From: Eretmocerus hayati
Lineage: Eukaryota; Arthropoda; Insecta; Hymenoptera; Aphelinidae
Direction of reading: 5' to 3'
Assembly: GCA_029851415.1 (NCBI GenBank)
Contig: CM056744.1
Span: 63,606,172 to 63,670,171, forward strand
Length of the DNA: 64,000 nucleotides
Shown: positions 23,358-32,597 of the stretch, in pieces
How positions within the stretch are numbered: the first letter of the stretch is position 1
Layout of the letters: the number at the start of each line of letters is the position of its first letter
Notes under the pieces: model-generated
Database searches by the model: none
What the model was told of the DNA's origin: nothing
The model's input: the letters and a program-made list of their open reading frames with translations, nothing else
Position numbers and translations under genes: made by a program

Positions 23358-23500
23358 GACAGGTTGTGGTTGTCCACGGGCGCCACCAAGCTTTTTATCT
23401 GGACTGCTTGGAAGTCCGGGTCGATTTCCATTTCATCTAAATGCACGAACTCTTCGTCTCTTGGGTCGATTTCTGGTTTGGCCCCACGTCCGGGCGCCAT
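23333..23500 (-). CDS. Short first ORF overlapping the primer site (55 aa)
   Basis: ATG at 23500 begins one base before the primer site TGG and the frame runs 55 codons, acidic in the middle (DPRDEEF, EMEIDPDFQ), ending inside the start of the 735-codon frame. The overlap of 25 bp with a -1 phase change suggests either frameshifting to make one longer protein or a frameshift mutation that split a single ancestral ORF. An ATG this close to the LTR leaves no leader. Confidence 0.35.
   Translation of the reverse strand: MAPGRGAKPEIDPRDEEFVHLDEMEIDPDFQAVQIKSLVAPVDNHNLSWSWRYFN
23482..23499 (-). promoter_or_regulatory. Primer binding site (tRNA-Lys-like)
   Basis: Two bases inside the 5' LTR the minus strand reads TGGCGCCCGGACGTGGGG. 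It begins TGG, complementary to the CCA end of a tRNA. It resembles the primer site complementary to tRNA-Lys (TGGCGCCCAACGTGGGG) apart from the AA/GGA difference. The tRNA assignment is an inference. Confidence 0.65.
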
Positions 23501-23501
23501 T

Positions 23502-24525
23502 TGACGTGAGCGATTTCTCAAGCCCACGCCAATGTATAGGAGAGAGGCTCTTCTATACACATGTAGGTATGGAGAAACAACGATGATTGCACTGATTTTG
23601 CGTTAAGTTTAACCGGGACGGTGATTTACGCGTTCCGGAGTGTTGCTTCCGGAACTGATACAAGAACGGATTGAGGACGAGGGGTAGGTAAATGACGTTG
23701 GCGACGACTAATTGTGTTTTCGGTATAAAAACAAGGCTGGGTCCCAAACGGATATACTAACACACCACACACTCTTAGGTCTTATGACAGGAGAGAGGGG
23801 TCGAGGGCAGCGGCCCTCGCCCGAAGTAAAAGACTCTATCTCTGGTAACGGCGCGATAAAGACTCTCCTCATACGCAGATGGGCCATCGTTTTATAGCCG
23901 CGAAGGGTCGAAGTACATCAGTCGTCATCAATTTTTTTAGTAAGACATAAGTTCGTTGCTTTCTAACTAAAATTCACATCGTGATGAGCTCAAAATCGGA
24001 CATCAAAATTCTCGGAGCCATGTCTTGGCTGCATATTGAGGTACATATTTAGTCTACATCTGTTTCTGCTACCTGATTGACAACTTCAAGATATACGAAT
24101 GAAATTTACGTTATTGTTCAACTCATTGAAAGCCATATAATGACCTCTTTGTTAAGAGATTTGTAAATACAAAGTGTAACCAAAATTTGGGTTGCCCTCG
24201 GGCGTAAATCCGTAAAATGTCTACGTCATGCGCAGAGGTCTACTTACACATTTCATACACCGATGAGTATCGGCCCAAGTCGGCCTTCGCGGAAGGTCGC
24301 CCGGCGCGGGCGCATACCCAAATTTTGCTGCGTCTAAGCTTGCGGTTTGAAAAGCGGCTTCATGAGCGAATAATCGTGATCTTACTTCTGTTGAGGTTCG
24401 AAAACGTGTAATATGACTCTATGAATACGAGTTTATACATCAATGTCTATTTAAGGGGCGATTTAAATATTTTTTGAAGATTTCATTTACATACGTTTGT
24501 ATAAATTATGTTAATGCGAACGTTA
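23502..24525 (-). repeat. 5' LTR of the 735-aa-ORF element
   Basis: 1024 bp, same length as its partner. A minus-strand TATA motif (GGCTATAAAACG) at about 23888-23899 would place a transcription start near 23865, giving about 360 bp of R/U5 before the primer site. Confidence 0.88.
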
Positions 24526-24529
24526 AAAT

Positions 24530-25677
24530 AATGATTTACAGATGATCAATAAATGTGCACGCAGAAGATGCACATCGACTTGGATCAAAATTGATTTTAT
24601 ACTTTGATCATGCGAGCGTTGGATATTGCGAAAAAGAAACAAATATCCTTTAGTACAGGGCGGATGAGAGTATCAATATTCATCAAAACAATATTGAAGT
24701 CTCTTTCCAGTCATTACCTTTTGTGAGAAATTCTGAATAAGAATGTTCATCTCTAGAAAGCTTGGTAGTACGATTGGTTATCTTGGGGCACACATTTTGT
24801 TAACTTGATATTATCAGTCTTCGACAAAGTCTGGAGCTAAAAAATTAGCCTGGGAAAGTATTTGCAAATTATATAATTCCATGATTTGTTGGATGATTCA
24901 AGCACGATTAATAAAATATCTGCCACTGGTAAGGATATCGATGGAGATACCTGTTATACTGGGATTACATTTCAGGAGAAGTTCAAGCCAACTCTTAATG
25001 GCAACTCACAGATGTTTTAGAGCAAGCATCACAAAATATTAATCTTCATGATTCCCTTTCGTGACCCTCTACATCGCAATCAGTGTCCCTCTGGGATTTC
25101 GGAAAGTTGGCCTCAGCCTCCAACTCCTCCTTAGATGATACATCGACAATGAAAAACTTTCTCTTGACAAGTTTCCTGGACTCCAGAAATTTCTCATGTT
25201 GAGTATTCCACAGGAGCAAGTTGATATATGTGGACGAACAGCAACTTCTTCTCTAAGCCGTTGACTTTATCTACAGAGGGAATGAGTTTGCGGGATAGTC
25301 ATAGATTTTATTCGCTCATTCATACTGATTAAAGAGTTATCACCTTCTGCTTCTAAAATTAGCACCTCCTGATTATACTCTAAAGTTGATAATGGTCGCA
25401 GATTAAGCTGCAGCAAAAAGACTGAGAGATCACAGCTTTCCAATCCTGCATCGCCCTCAAGCTTTCCACCAAGCAAAACGTAGCACCTACTTTAAACAGC
25501 CTCTTCATTGAGCGCAAATTTTTGTACCAGATTACTCAATCTTCACCTTTACATGAATTATTAATATACTTGTTTTATTAGTTCAATTAATAATTCTGGA
25601 GACTCCCAAGAGTCCAAAGAGTTTCACTCCGAAGAGAGCCTCAACTTCAAACTTACCTAGGCAACGTCAACTTGATA
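24530..25677. other. No gene seen
   Basis: AT-rich DNA between the LTR element and the hairpin MITEs, with short frames only and no repeat of note. Confidence 0.45.
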
Positions 25678-25977
25678 ACACCGGCACACAAAATAAAAAA
25701 AAGTATCTGTACTTTTGACCAGACCTACTGTTCTTAATGTATTTTGGCACGCTGAATCCGAATCCGAGGTCGGTTTGGTCCGACTACTTCTTGTTTTCGA
25801 GAAAATCGTGCTATTCTGCGCTATTTCCACGATTTTCATCGAATTTTTCACGATTTTCTCGAAAACAAGAGATAGTCGGGCCAAACCGACCTCGGATTTG
25901 GATTCAGCGTGCCAAAATACATGAAGAAAAGTGGGTCTGGTCAAAAGTACAGATACTTTTTTTTTGTGTGCCGGTGT
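25678..25977. mobile_element. Hairpin MITE, copy 1
   Basis: A 300-bp near-perfect palindrome. It opens ACACCGGCACAC and closes with GTGTGCCGGTGT. The arms (each about 135 bp) contain TATCTGTACTTTTGACCAGA, TTTTGGCACGCTGAATCC and GAGGTCGGTTTGG and meet around 25825-25835. There is no coding capacity. The transcript would form one long hairpin, so it is a plausible small-RNA source. Confidence 0.9.
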
Positions 25978-25983
25978 AATGTA

Positions 25984-26284
25984 ACACCGGCACACACACA
26001 CACACACACACAAAAAAAGTATCTGTACTTTTGACCAGACCTACTTTTTTCTATGTATTTTGGCACGCTGAATCCGAATCCGAGGTCGGTTTGGCCCGAC
26101 TACCTCTTATTCTCGAGAAAATCGTGCTATTCTGCGCTATTTCCATATTTTCAGGATTTTCTCAAAAACAAGAAGTATTCGGGCCAAACCGACCTCGAAT
26201 TCGGATTCAGCGTGCCAAAATACATAAAGAAAAGTAGGTCTGGTCAAAAGTACAGACACTATTTTTTATTTTGTGTGCCGGTGT
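25984..26284. mobile_element. Hairpin MITE, copy 2, adjacent to copy 1
   Basis: The same palindromic MITE, 301 bp, only 6 bp (AATGTA) after the first and in the same arrangement, with a CA microsatellite (about 25992-26011) inside its left terminal repeat. It lost about 20 bp of the central region compared with copy 1. Neither copy shows an unambiguous target duplication. Confidence 0.9.
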
Positions 26285-27830
26285 AATTTGTGCTCTACAC
26301 GACGGTGTAAATCTCTAACCATGACCACGTGACGCGGCATTAACCTCAAAGACTCCGGACCGTTTGAATGAGAGTTAGTAATATGTCATTGATCTTACCG
26401 AGCGATCCAATTCCTATTGGACCCACACATGAAACTGGGAGACCTTCCGATGAATTTCATTCACTATTAATACTGCTCTTACAAGAAACTAGCGAATCCT
26501 CAAGCGAATCAAACCTCTAACACTAACAACAACTATCTGGGTATAGGCCTATTGATCCTTGCAGCCTTGCAGCTCAATGTGGCTCAATGCTAAAAGACTG
26601 ATCAGCGCATGGCGTAACAACAGTGGCTCCCCCCCCGCCCCTACTCGCTCATTATGTCTCTCATACTTCAAACTTGGAGGAACATGGGTTTGAGTCCCAC
26701 TGATGACACCTATTTTTTTCAACAATATTCCAAATAATGTTGTAATCATTCATCCAGAGTGAGAATTTCATTCAAAAATTTTCAAGCAAATTTTTTTCGT
26801 TTCGATTGGAATCATGAAAATCGCGAATCTGTCATAATTGTGTTGAATATAAGTATTGAATTGAATTGAATTGAATGAGTATTGTTAATAGTGATGTTAA
26901 TGGAACTTTGTTTGAACAATTTCATTGGAACTCTTTTGGAATTTAAAAATGTTAAAACAAAAATGATTCATACTCCCCACACGTCGTAAATGTTGAGATC
27001 ATTCATCAATATTTGGAAGAACTTTATTCGAAAACTTGTAGAATAATTTATATGCATCCAAAAATGATCCTGTTTTCCAAAAATTTCCCAACTGTTGTTC
27101 ATGTTGAAGTTGAAAATTTAAGAGTCCAAAAATTGGAGTAAAAAATACCACCGCGTCGGTGAAATGTAAATGGACCTGTGAAATCAAAGGGACGGCATGG
27201 ATGCCTTTTTTAGAATTTTTTATTTTCTCTTTCAAACGCCCAAGAATATGATCACCAACGTTATGATGGGAAAGTTGACAATTAAAATACAAGTTTCGAA
27301 GTCAAAAAAGACTCTATCGCGTCGGTTGAATGAAAATTGACCTTTGCATTGAATGCGACGGTCTCAAAGCCTTTTCTTCAAATAATGTGAATTCTTGATT
27401 CACTCCTTGAATCTCTGATGAACAAGAATTGATGCATGATTTTAACACCGACAAAATTTGAAGTAAAACTCGAAAAAAAGAGAAATCATTCTCGGATTAA
27501 TATTTTTTGATGAAATATTGAAAATGTTTTCGGAAAAAAGGTCTAAACAAAGATTGATGAGTGATTTGAACAATTACAACATTTTGACGAATTTTCGAAA
27601 AAAATCACCAATTATGGTTCAATATTTGAATAATTTGCAATAGTTCTGAAAATTTCTTTCAATCAAATTCAAATAATATCGCTACCCTTATGAAACATCA
27701 TCATCAGTGATATTTGGCTCTATAATTTCAATCTGGACAAGAAAAATTCTGTTGAAAAATTCAAATTAACTTTCAATGTTTCATAAATTATTTCAACATT
27801 TAGAAGAATAAAAAATGAAAAAAAAGTATA
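26285..27830. other. No gene seen; weak tRNA-like and duplicated segments
   Basis: AT-rich. A B-box-like string GGGTTTGAGTCCC lies at about 26688-26700, but the preceding sequence does not fold as a tRNA. A degenerate direct duplication (CGCGTCGGT...GACGG...GCCTTTT) is seen at about 27150-27210 and 27318-27380. A C8 run lies near 26628-26635. Confidence 0.45.
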
Positions 27831-27912
27831 GACAAAGCGGGACTCGAACCCACGTTAGCTCGAACCGATAGCAATGACTTCAACATCTGTCCCCTTGGCA
27901 TTCGCCGCAATT
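27831..27912 (-). tRNA. tRNA-like sequence, probably a pseudogene
   Basis: On the minus strand a good T-arm is visible: stem GTGGG, loop TTCGAGT, stem CCCGC, with an exact RNA polymerase III B box (GGTTCGAGTCC). It is followed by TTTGTCT and, 5 bases on, a T8 terminator. A variable region of about 20 nt suggests a class II (Ser/Leu-like) tRNA. The possible anticodon loop is TTGAAGT. The acceptor stem pairs poorly (about 5 of 7) and the A box is degenerate, so it is more likely a tRNA pseudogene or a SINE head than a working tRNA. Confidence 0.35.
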
Positions 27913-28460
27913 GACTAATATTACTGTAACTAATTGACTGACTGATGGCACCTCATGTTCACGGAAGCACCTGTATACTTATACCTGCGTTCACATCTGC
28001 AGAACAAGTGGGCGGCCGCGGGGAGGGTGGAGTCGGGCAAACAGAGAAAAAAAGAACAAGCTGGGACATTTCAACTACACGTGCGTGCTCGCCGACTCGG
28101 CTTTGCATGCTCGTGCGAGCCGCGAGATTCAAAGCTTTGGGGCTTGCGACAGAGCGAAGGCAGTCGGCATAGCTCAAAAATAGTTGCTCGATTCATCAGT
28201 ACGACAACTCATAACAATAAGAATTGACATCCAAGTCAGCATGTCAACTAGTTTATTACCATCTGTATAACCGAAGATTATTATAAATTTCCAGTTTCAT
28301 CATAATCTTTTCTTTATTAAAACGCGCTCATTTACAAAATCGATTTTCCGCGATAAATCACAAAATGTATGACGCAGGTGTTGTCATACTCGTGAAAATA
28401 GACCGCTTGCATTCAAATATTAGAAACTCGGAGAATATGACGAGTGGTTAATAATTCATA
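27913..28460. other. No gene seen
   Basis: The first half (about 27945-28180) is GC-richer than its neighbours with overlapping frames on both strands but no domain. The rest is AT-rich and lies directly downstream of the minus-strand transposase pseudogene. No terminal inverted repeat matching 30268-30390 is visible. Confidence 0.4.
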
Positions 28461-30268
28461 CTACCACCATGCTCGGGCTACAGCCATTAGTCTATCAGGC
28501 ATCGAATCCGTGAGGCTCTGGAAAAAGTCGAATCTAAAACGCAGATCAGCCCAGGATGCCATAACACGTTCATGGAGCGCTTGCTCATTCCTCGACATGC
28601 CTGGTCGCCACGTCCTGACCATTTCAGACGAAACATTTTTCATGGGATTAAGCTCGGGTGACCTGGCAAGGTGGGGTAGTTTTTGAAATCGTGGGTGTGC
28701 AGCCCACCATGCTTGGCATACGCGTGCTGTGTGGATAGGACTGTTATCCTCTATGATGAAGATGGGACTGAAGTGCGCCGGATAAACCTGATCAATGCTG
28801 GGCAGGAATTCATGCTCTAAAATTTGCATGTACTGCTGTGCATTCATGCGACGGCTGACTCTGACAATGTGCCCTGGACCATGACCGTTGATCCCCGCCC
28901 AATACGAACCAGTGACGCGACCACTGTGGAAGCTTCTGAGAATATTGATATTCTCGTATCTCGTATTTGGCAGTCGCCAGAGCCGGCAGCGCCCATCCTT
29001 GTCCGAAGCAAACACTTTCTCGTCCATACACACGACGAGCCGCCAGAAAATTGCTAATCAGTGCATGTATCTGCAATTGTAAAAGTTTAAAAATTATGCA
29101 GAGATGAAATCTCGATGTCAATTATCGACAGTTGATTGGTATTTTTTATTCAAATGTAATATCACAATTCCCTTGGGTTTTTTTTCACAATGACGTTGTG
29201 TGATAAGAAGGCCGAGAAAAGTCTTGCGAAAGCTATATCACGTGAAACTTGGATGACAAAGAGTCATGCATCTTCGAGATTAGCCTTAAAAGTGAAAACC
29301 ACTAATAAATTCTCTCACCTAAAGGCATATGTCAGTCTATCTTCGATGTTTCGGACAGTGAAAGCAGGTTTCGTGGCTGCTTTGTGATTCTTCAGCCCCC
29401 CACGCTGCTTCAAAGCTTTCCGCATAGTCGCGGAACAAACATCAATATCCAGCAGACCTGGTAGAGCCTTTGCTGTTCCAAACGGGTCGTCTCGGAGAAC
29501 TTGAACAGCTCGGTGTAGCTCCTCGTCACTTATTTTTTCAACACCTCCTGATCCCCATGCAAACATGAAATTATAATCGCCAAATTCAATCGCTGATCGG
29601 CTCAAAACAGACTCCACCCCGAGAGAAGCACCTCAGTTTAATATTGAATCATGAAGTATGCATTTATGATAAAGTCTGGTTGAGTTGATTGTCGATAAGA
29701 ATTGGTGGAGTGCATAGTATCATCAAATTATTACGGTTTCAATCACTGTATTTTTCCTCAAGTATATTTTTTCAATCATACACTTATTGCGTGGAGAATA
29801 TTTTTCGGTTTCGAACATTTCGGGGACATTTCTACAGACGGGCACGTATATTTGAGCACTATCGTTCCCTCTTCTATAGGTATACTCATAGTGAGAGTAT
29901 TATCCTTGACACTCATATCTCGGGAAGTTTGAAAAAGTCTACTTCGGATACGTGACGTGCGGAGAATATCGCAAAGATTATGGCGAACAGCATCGACGCA
30001 CTGGCAAAGCATCCGTATTCTCATCATCATTAACGTTGCACTGTATTTTACTGATTAATTTTGAGTGACCTTCACCATTGTGAGCACGCCGGTCTTCTGC
30101 CACAGCGATGAGCCCGTCCTGCTCTGCAATAAAACGTCGATTCCAATTTTGAACCGTGCGTTCACTGCAGCTCATTATAAGCGCGATTTCATTGAACTCC
30201 ATGTCTTGGCCTATTGAAATCTGCAAGCGCGCGATATTTTCTGGCGTAGGCACAAATATCCTCGCCAT
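28461..30268 (-). pseudogene. Intron-containing Tc1/mariner-type transposase pseudogene
   Basis: Three coding blocks in order. Block 1 (30268 to about 30052) is an N-terminal helix-turn-helix region (MARIFVPTPENIARL...ERTVQNWNRRF). Block 2 (about 29544-29319) is the second DNA-binding helix region (LRDDPFGTAKALPGL, ATMRKALKQRG). Block 3 (about 29070-28461) is the DDE domain: MDEKVF (first D), IIEDNSPIHTA (second D), ARSPELNPMKN. Junctions carry splice signals: donor CTTTAG|GTGAGAG after block 2, acceptor TTTACAATTGCAG before block 3, and a plausible GTAAAA donor and AG acceptor between blocks 1 and 2. Joining keeps phase. It is disabled: an in-frame TGA at 29060-29058 just before the DDE domain, and Lys where the third catalytic acidic residue belongs (LNP-x-K). 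A domesticated relative is an alternative. Confidence 0.75.
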
Positions 30269-30391
30269 TTTTGAGGTTTGAAACACAACAAGTTCATCAA
30301 CCGCAGTATACGCGAAAATGGACAAGAATCCTTCACTTTCTAACCGCGTATCAAACAAAAGAAGGTCATCTGTTTTGCGTTCAATGATACC

Positions 30392-30709
30392 TGTAACCGG
30401 TTCACTGGGGCAAAGAGGAACAGTAAGATGACACGTCTTATCAGTTGCTCGTCAGCTGCTCTTTATTCGCACTCCCAATCTCAACTAACTCTCGCGGCCG
30501 TTTTATGTTCTCTATTTATAACATTACGATATTACAATCAATCGATTTTAAAGTGTAAGACTTGCTTTTGTTTTGAGTAAGTATATGTATGCAAGTAAGT
30601 CGTGCGCAAAAGAAATGAGAGAGTGGTTTATTAAACAATGTGGATCGATGAAGAATGTGCTGTATGTTTGAATAAAAGGTGCTCATATTAATATGACATC
30701 TATATGACA
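30392..30709 (-). repeat. 3' LTR of the provirus
   Basis: 318 bp, minus-strand form TGTCATATAG...GGTTACA (TG...CA). Preceded on the minus strand by the purine-rich tract GATGGGAGAGGA (30721-30710). Essentially identical to the 5' LTR. Confidence 0.95.
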
Positions 30710-30721
30710 TCCTCTCCCATC
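30710..30721 (-). promoter_or_regulatory. Polypurine tract
   Basis: The minus strand reads GATGGGAGAGGA directly abutting the 3' LTR, the expected primer for plus-strand DNA synthesis in LTR retroelements. Confidence 0.8.
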
Positions 30722-30756
30722 AGGATAGAAAAATTTCCAGAATTGGCAATTTTTCG

Positions 30757-32580
30757 TTACATTTCTGATTTTAAGTGTAATAGTGTTCTTGATCTGGAAT
30801 TTTGAGAGAGAGGTGATGACTGTGAGGTGTGTGAATTGTGCAATTCAGTATCATTTTCCTTATGACTAGTTTTACAACAATGAGATTTCCTCCAAAAACC
30901 TTTCACCAACGATTTGAGTGCTTCATGCAGTCCACATTTTCTCAAGCCTAATATAATTAATAATATTATTGCTAATTTTCCTCCGTAATCTACATATTGC
31001 CAGAAGATATCTCTCCAATTCTTAGTTTTTTCTCTGTATTTGAACTCGTTGATATATTCTTGAACCTTGCTTAATTTTACAAAATTAGATTCCAAATTGT
31101 CATTTATTTTCGAGAGTTCTAGTTTTTCCAAGTATTCTTTTTCGATTTCTACGTCTGTCGATAGATTCATTGTCAGGTATTCTATTTTTGCATTATAAAA
31201 TTCATGAGTAAATGGTTGCAATTGGAATTTTTCGTTCATGAAAATGCAAGAGGTTTCGTTCGACTGGAGGAGTGTATCTTTTTCTATGATCAATATGTTA
31301 TGATCATTTTTACACCAAATTTTGAAAACCAAGGTATCAATTGGCATGATCAGCCATAAATTTAGTTTGTCGATCTGTTTCACATGATCATCCTTCTGCT
31401 GGTATATTCCAAATTGACAGTTAGTAATTTTTTCATCTCTTATTATGTCTGAATAACATGTATCTTCCTTATATACATTCATTAATGGCTTTGTGTTCTT
31501 ACAAATTTTTTGTTTTGGTTTGAAATCAATGCATTTTCCTGATTTGAAAGTATAGAAAACTTTCCCTTCACTCACTATCAATGTATGATACTCTAAAATG
31601 ATTGTTTTGAAAACCGTGGCGCTTTGTCTTGTGGGAAGTGGAAAAATACTTATCAAACGGTATTTAGAATCATTTGGTATGGGTGTGCTGATGACAAAAA
31701 TTAGTTTGTTATCTTCAATATATGATATCACCTTTGAAATCCTAACAAGGTCATAGTAATGATCAAAATTAAATTCAATGAGATTATTGATTATCTCTTT
31801 CTGTTTGATAGCATTCAATGCATTTATATATGAATCTGGTGTCACTACTGATGGTAAAATTACTCCTGTTTTAGCTAGAGAAATGGCATTCTGTATATTT
31901 GTCAACTGTTCATCGTACTCATTCATAACTAACTCAATTTCTTGCAAAGAAATCAGAATTTTTTGGTTTGCTTCAACATGATTCCAAGCTTCTGTGATAT
32001 TGTTACTCCAATTTTGCAGTTTTTCGAAATTTTCGTCGTAAATTCTAATATGATCGGTGATACTTTTGATATTATTTTTCACTAACATGGTTTGATTTTG
32101 TATGAGTCTCAATACTTCGTTATTTTGTTTATAAACATCAGAAATTTCCCTATCATAAAGCTCTGCATCCTCACTATCTAATGTTCCAAATAGGAATTTT
32201 GATCCCGTGCCGATTATATTGAAAAGTCCACGCTTATATCTATACATACTAAGGTTTCTCTTCTTACTTTCGATTCGCAATAATTGCTTTATAGCCAAAC
32301 TGATATAGTCTCTCGTTGTGCAATCGATATGATTACTGCAAGCATTCTGTAGAACTTGGAGCTGACTCATTATATGGGTGCCTTGGTCGTAGATGGCATT
32401 TATATCAGTTGTGTGGATAATTTTCCATTCCTCATTGTAGAGATGAGCAGTCCCTTCGTCAATTTGAACAAAATGAGGTATCTCCGTAGTTATACTATAT
32501 GCCCTTATACTTATGATGAAAATGAAGAAATAGAACAGTATCTGTAACAGAGGTTTTATGGAAAAAATTAGTATCTTCAC
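30757..32580 (-). CDS. env: Envelope glycoprotein, baculovirus F-like
   Basis: An intact 607-codon frame. Residues 1-27 form a hydrophobic signal sequence. A furin-type site RYKR at residues 114-117 is followed by GLFNIIGTGSKFLFG, the start of a fusion-peptide-like hydrophobic segment as in the F proteins of baculoviruses and insect errantiviruses. The following region is heptad-rich. A transmembrane segment (KLAIILLIILGL) lies around residues 533-545, with a short Ser/His-rich cytoplasmic tail. The start lies 18 bp after the pol stop. In such elements env is made from a spliced subgenomic RNA; I did not identify the splice sites. Length and topology are typical of a functional class I fusion protein, so the element may have been capable of extracellular transmission recently. 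Confidence 0.9.
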   Translation of the reverse strand: MKILIFSIKPLLQILFYFFIFIISIRAYSITTEIPHFVQIDEGTAHLYNEEWKIIHTTDINAIYDQGTHIMSQLQVLQNACSNHIDCTTRDYISLAIKQLLRIESKKRNLSMYRYKRGLFNIIGTGSKFLFGTLDSEDAELYDREISDVYKQNNEVLRLIQNQTMLVKNNIKSITDHIRIYDENFEKLQNWSNNITEAWNHVEANQKILISLQEIELVMNEYDEQLTNIQNAISLAKTGVILPSVVTPDSYINALNAIKQKEIINNLIEFNFDHYYDLVRISKVISYIEDNKLIFVISTPIPNDSKYRLISIFPLPTRQSATVFKTIILEYHTLIVSEGKVFYTFKSGKCIDFKPKQKICKNTKPLMNVYKEDTCYSDIIRDEKITNCQFGIYQQKDDHVKQIDKLNLWLIMPIDTLVFKIWCKNDHNILIIEKDTLLQSNETSCIFMNEKFQLQPFTHEFYNAKIEYLTMNLSTDVEIEKEYLEKLELSKINDNLESNFVKLSKVQEYINEFKYREKTKNWRDIFWQYVDYGGKLAIILLIILGLRKCGLHEALKSLVKGFWRKSHCCKTSHKENDTELHNSHTSQSSPLSQNSRSRTLLHLKSEM

Positions 32581-32597
32581 TATGAATGAAATATATC

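Larger units (their letters stand above)
19988..24529 (-). mobile_element. LTR retroelement with a single unfamiliar long ORF
   Basis: Complete by structure: two directly repeated LTRs of equal length (1024 bp) at 19992-21015 and 23502-24525, and a 4-bp target duplication AAAT (19988-19991, 24526-24529). A primer site lies two bases inside the right LTR. Primer site and ORFs place the 5' LTR on the right, so it reads on the minus strand. The 2486-bp interior carries a 55-codon and a 735-codon frame in overlapping phase and no recognisable reverse transcriptase, RNase H, integrase or protease. The interior is GC- and CpG-rich compared with its surroundings. It is therefore non-autonomous (LARD-like) or its proteins are too unusual to recognise. 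Confidence 0.88.

Noticed and set aside
26560..26715. Possible second tRNA-derived sequence with GGGTTTGAGTCCC
   Set aside because: A-box to B-box distance is over 100 bp, the T stem has a mismatch and no acceptor stem can be formed.
27945..28227. Overlapping frames of 72-90 codons in GC-richer DNA
   Set aside because: Open on both strands as expected for GC-rich sequence; no domain or splice sites.
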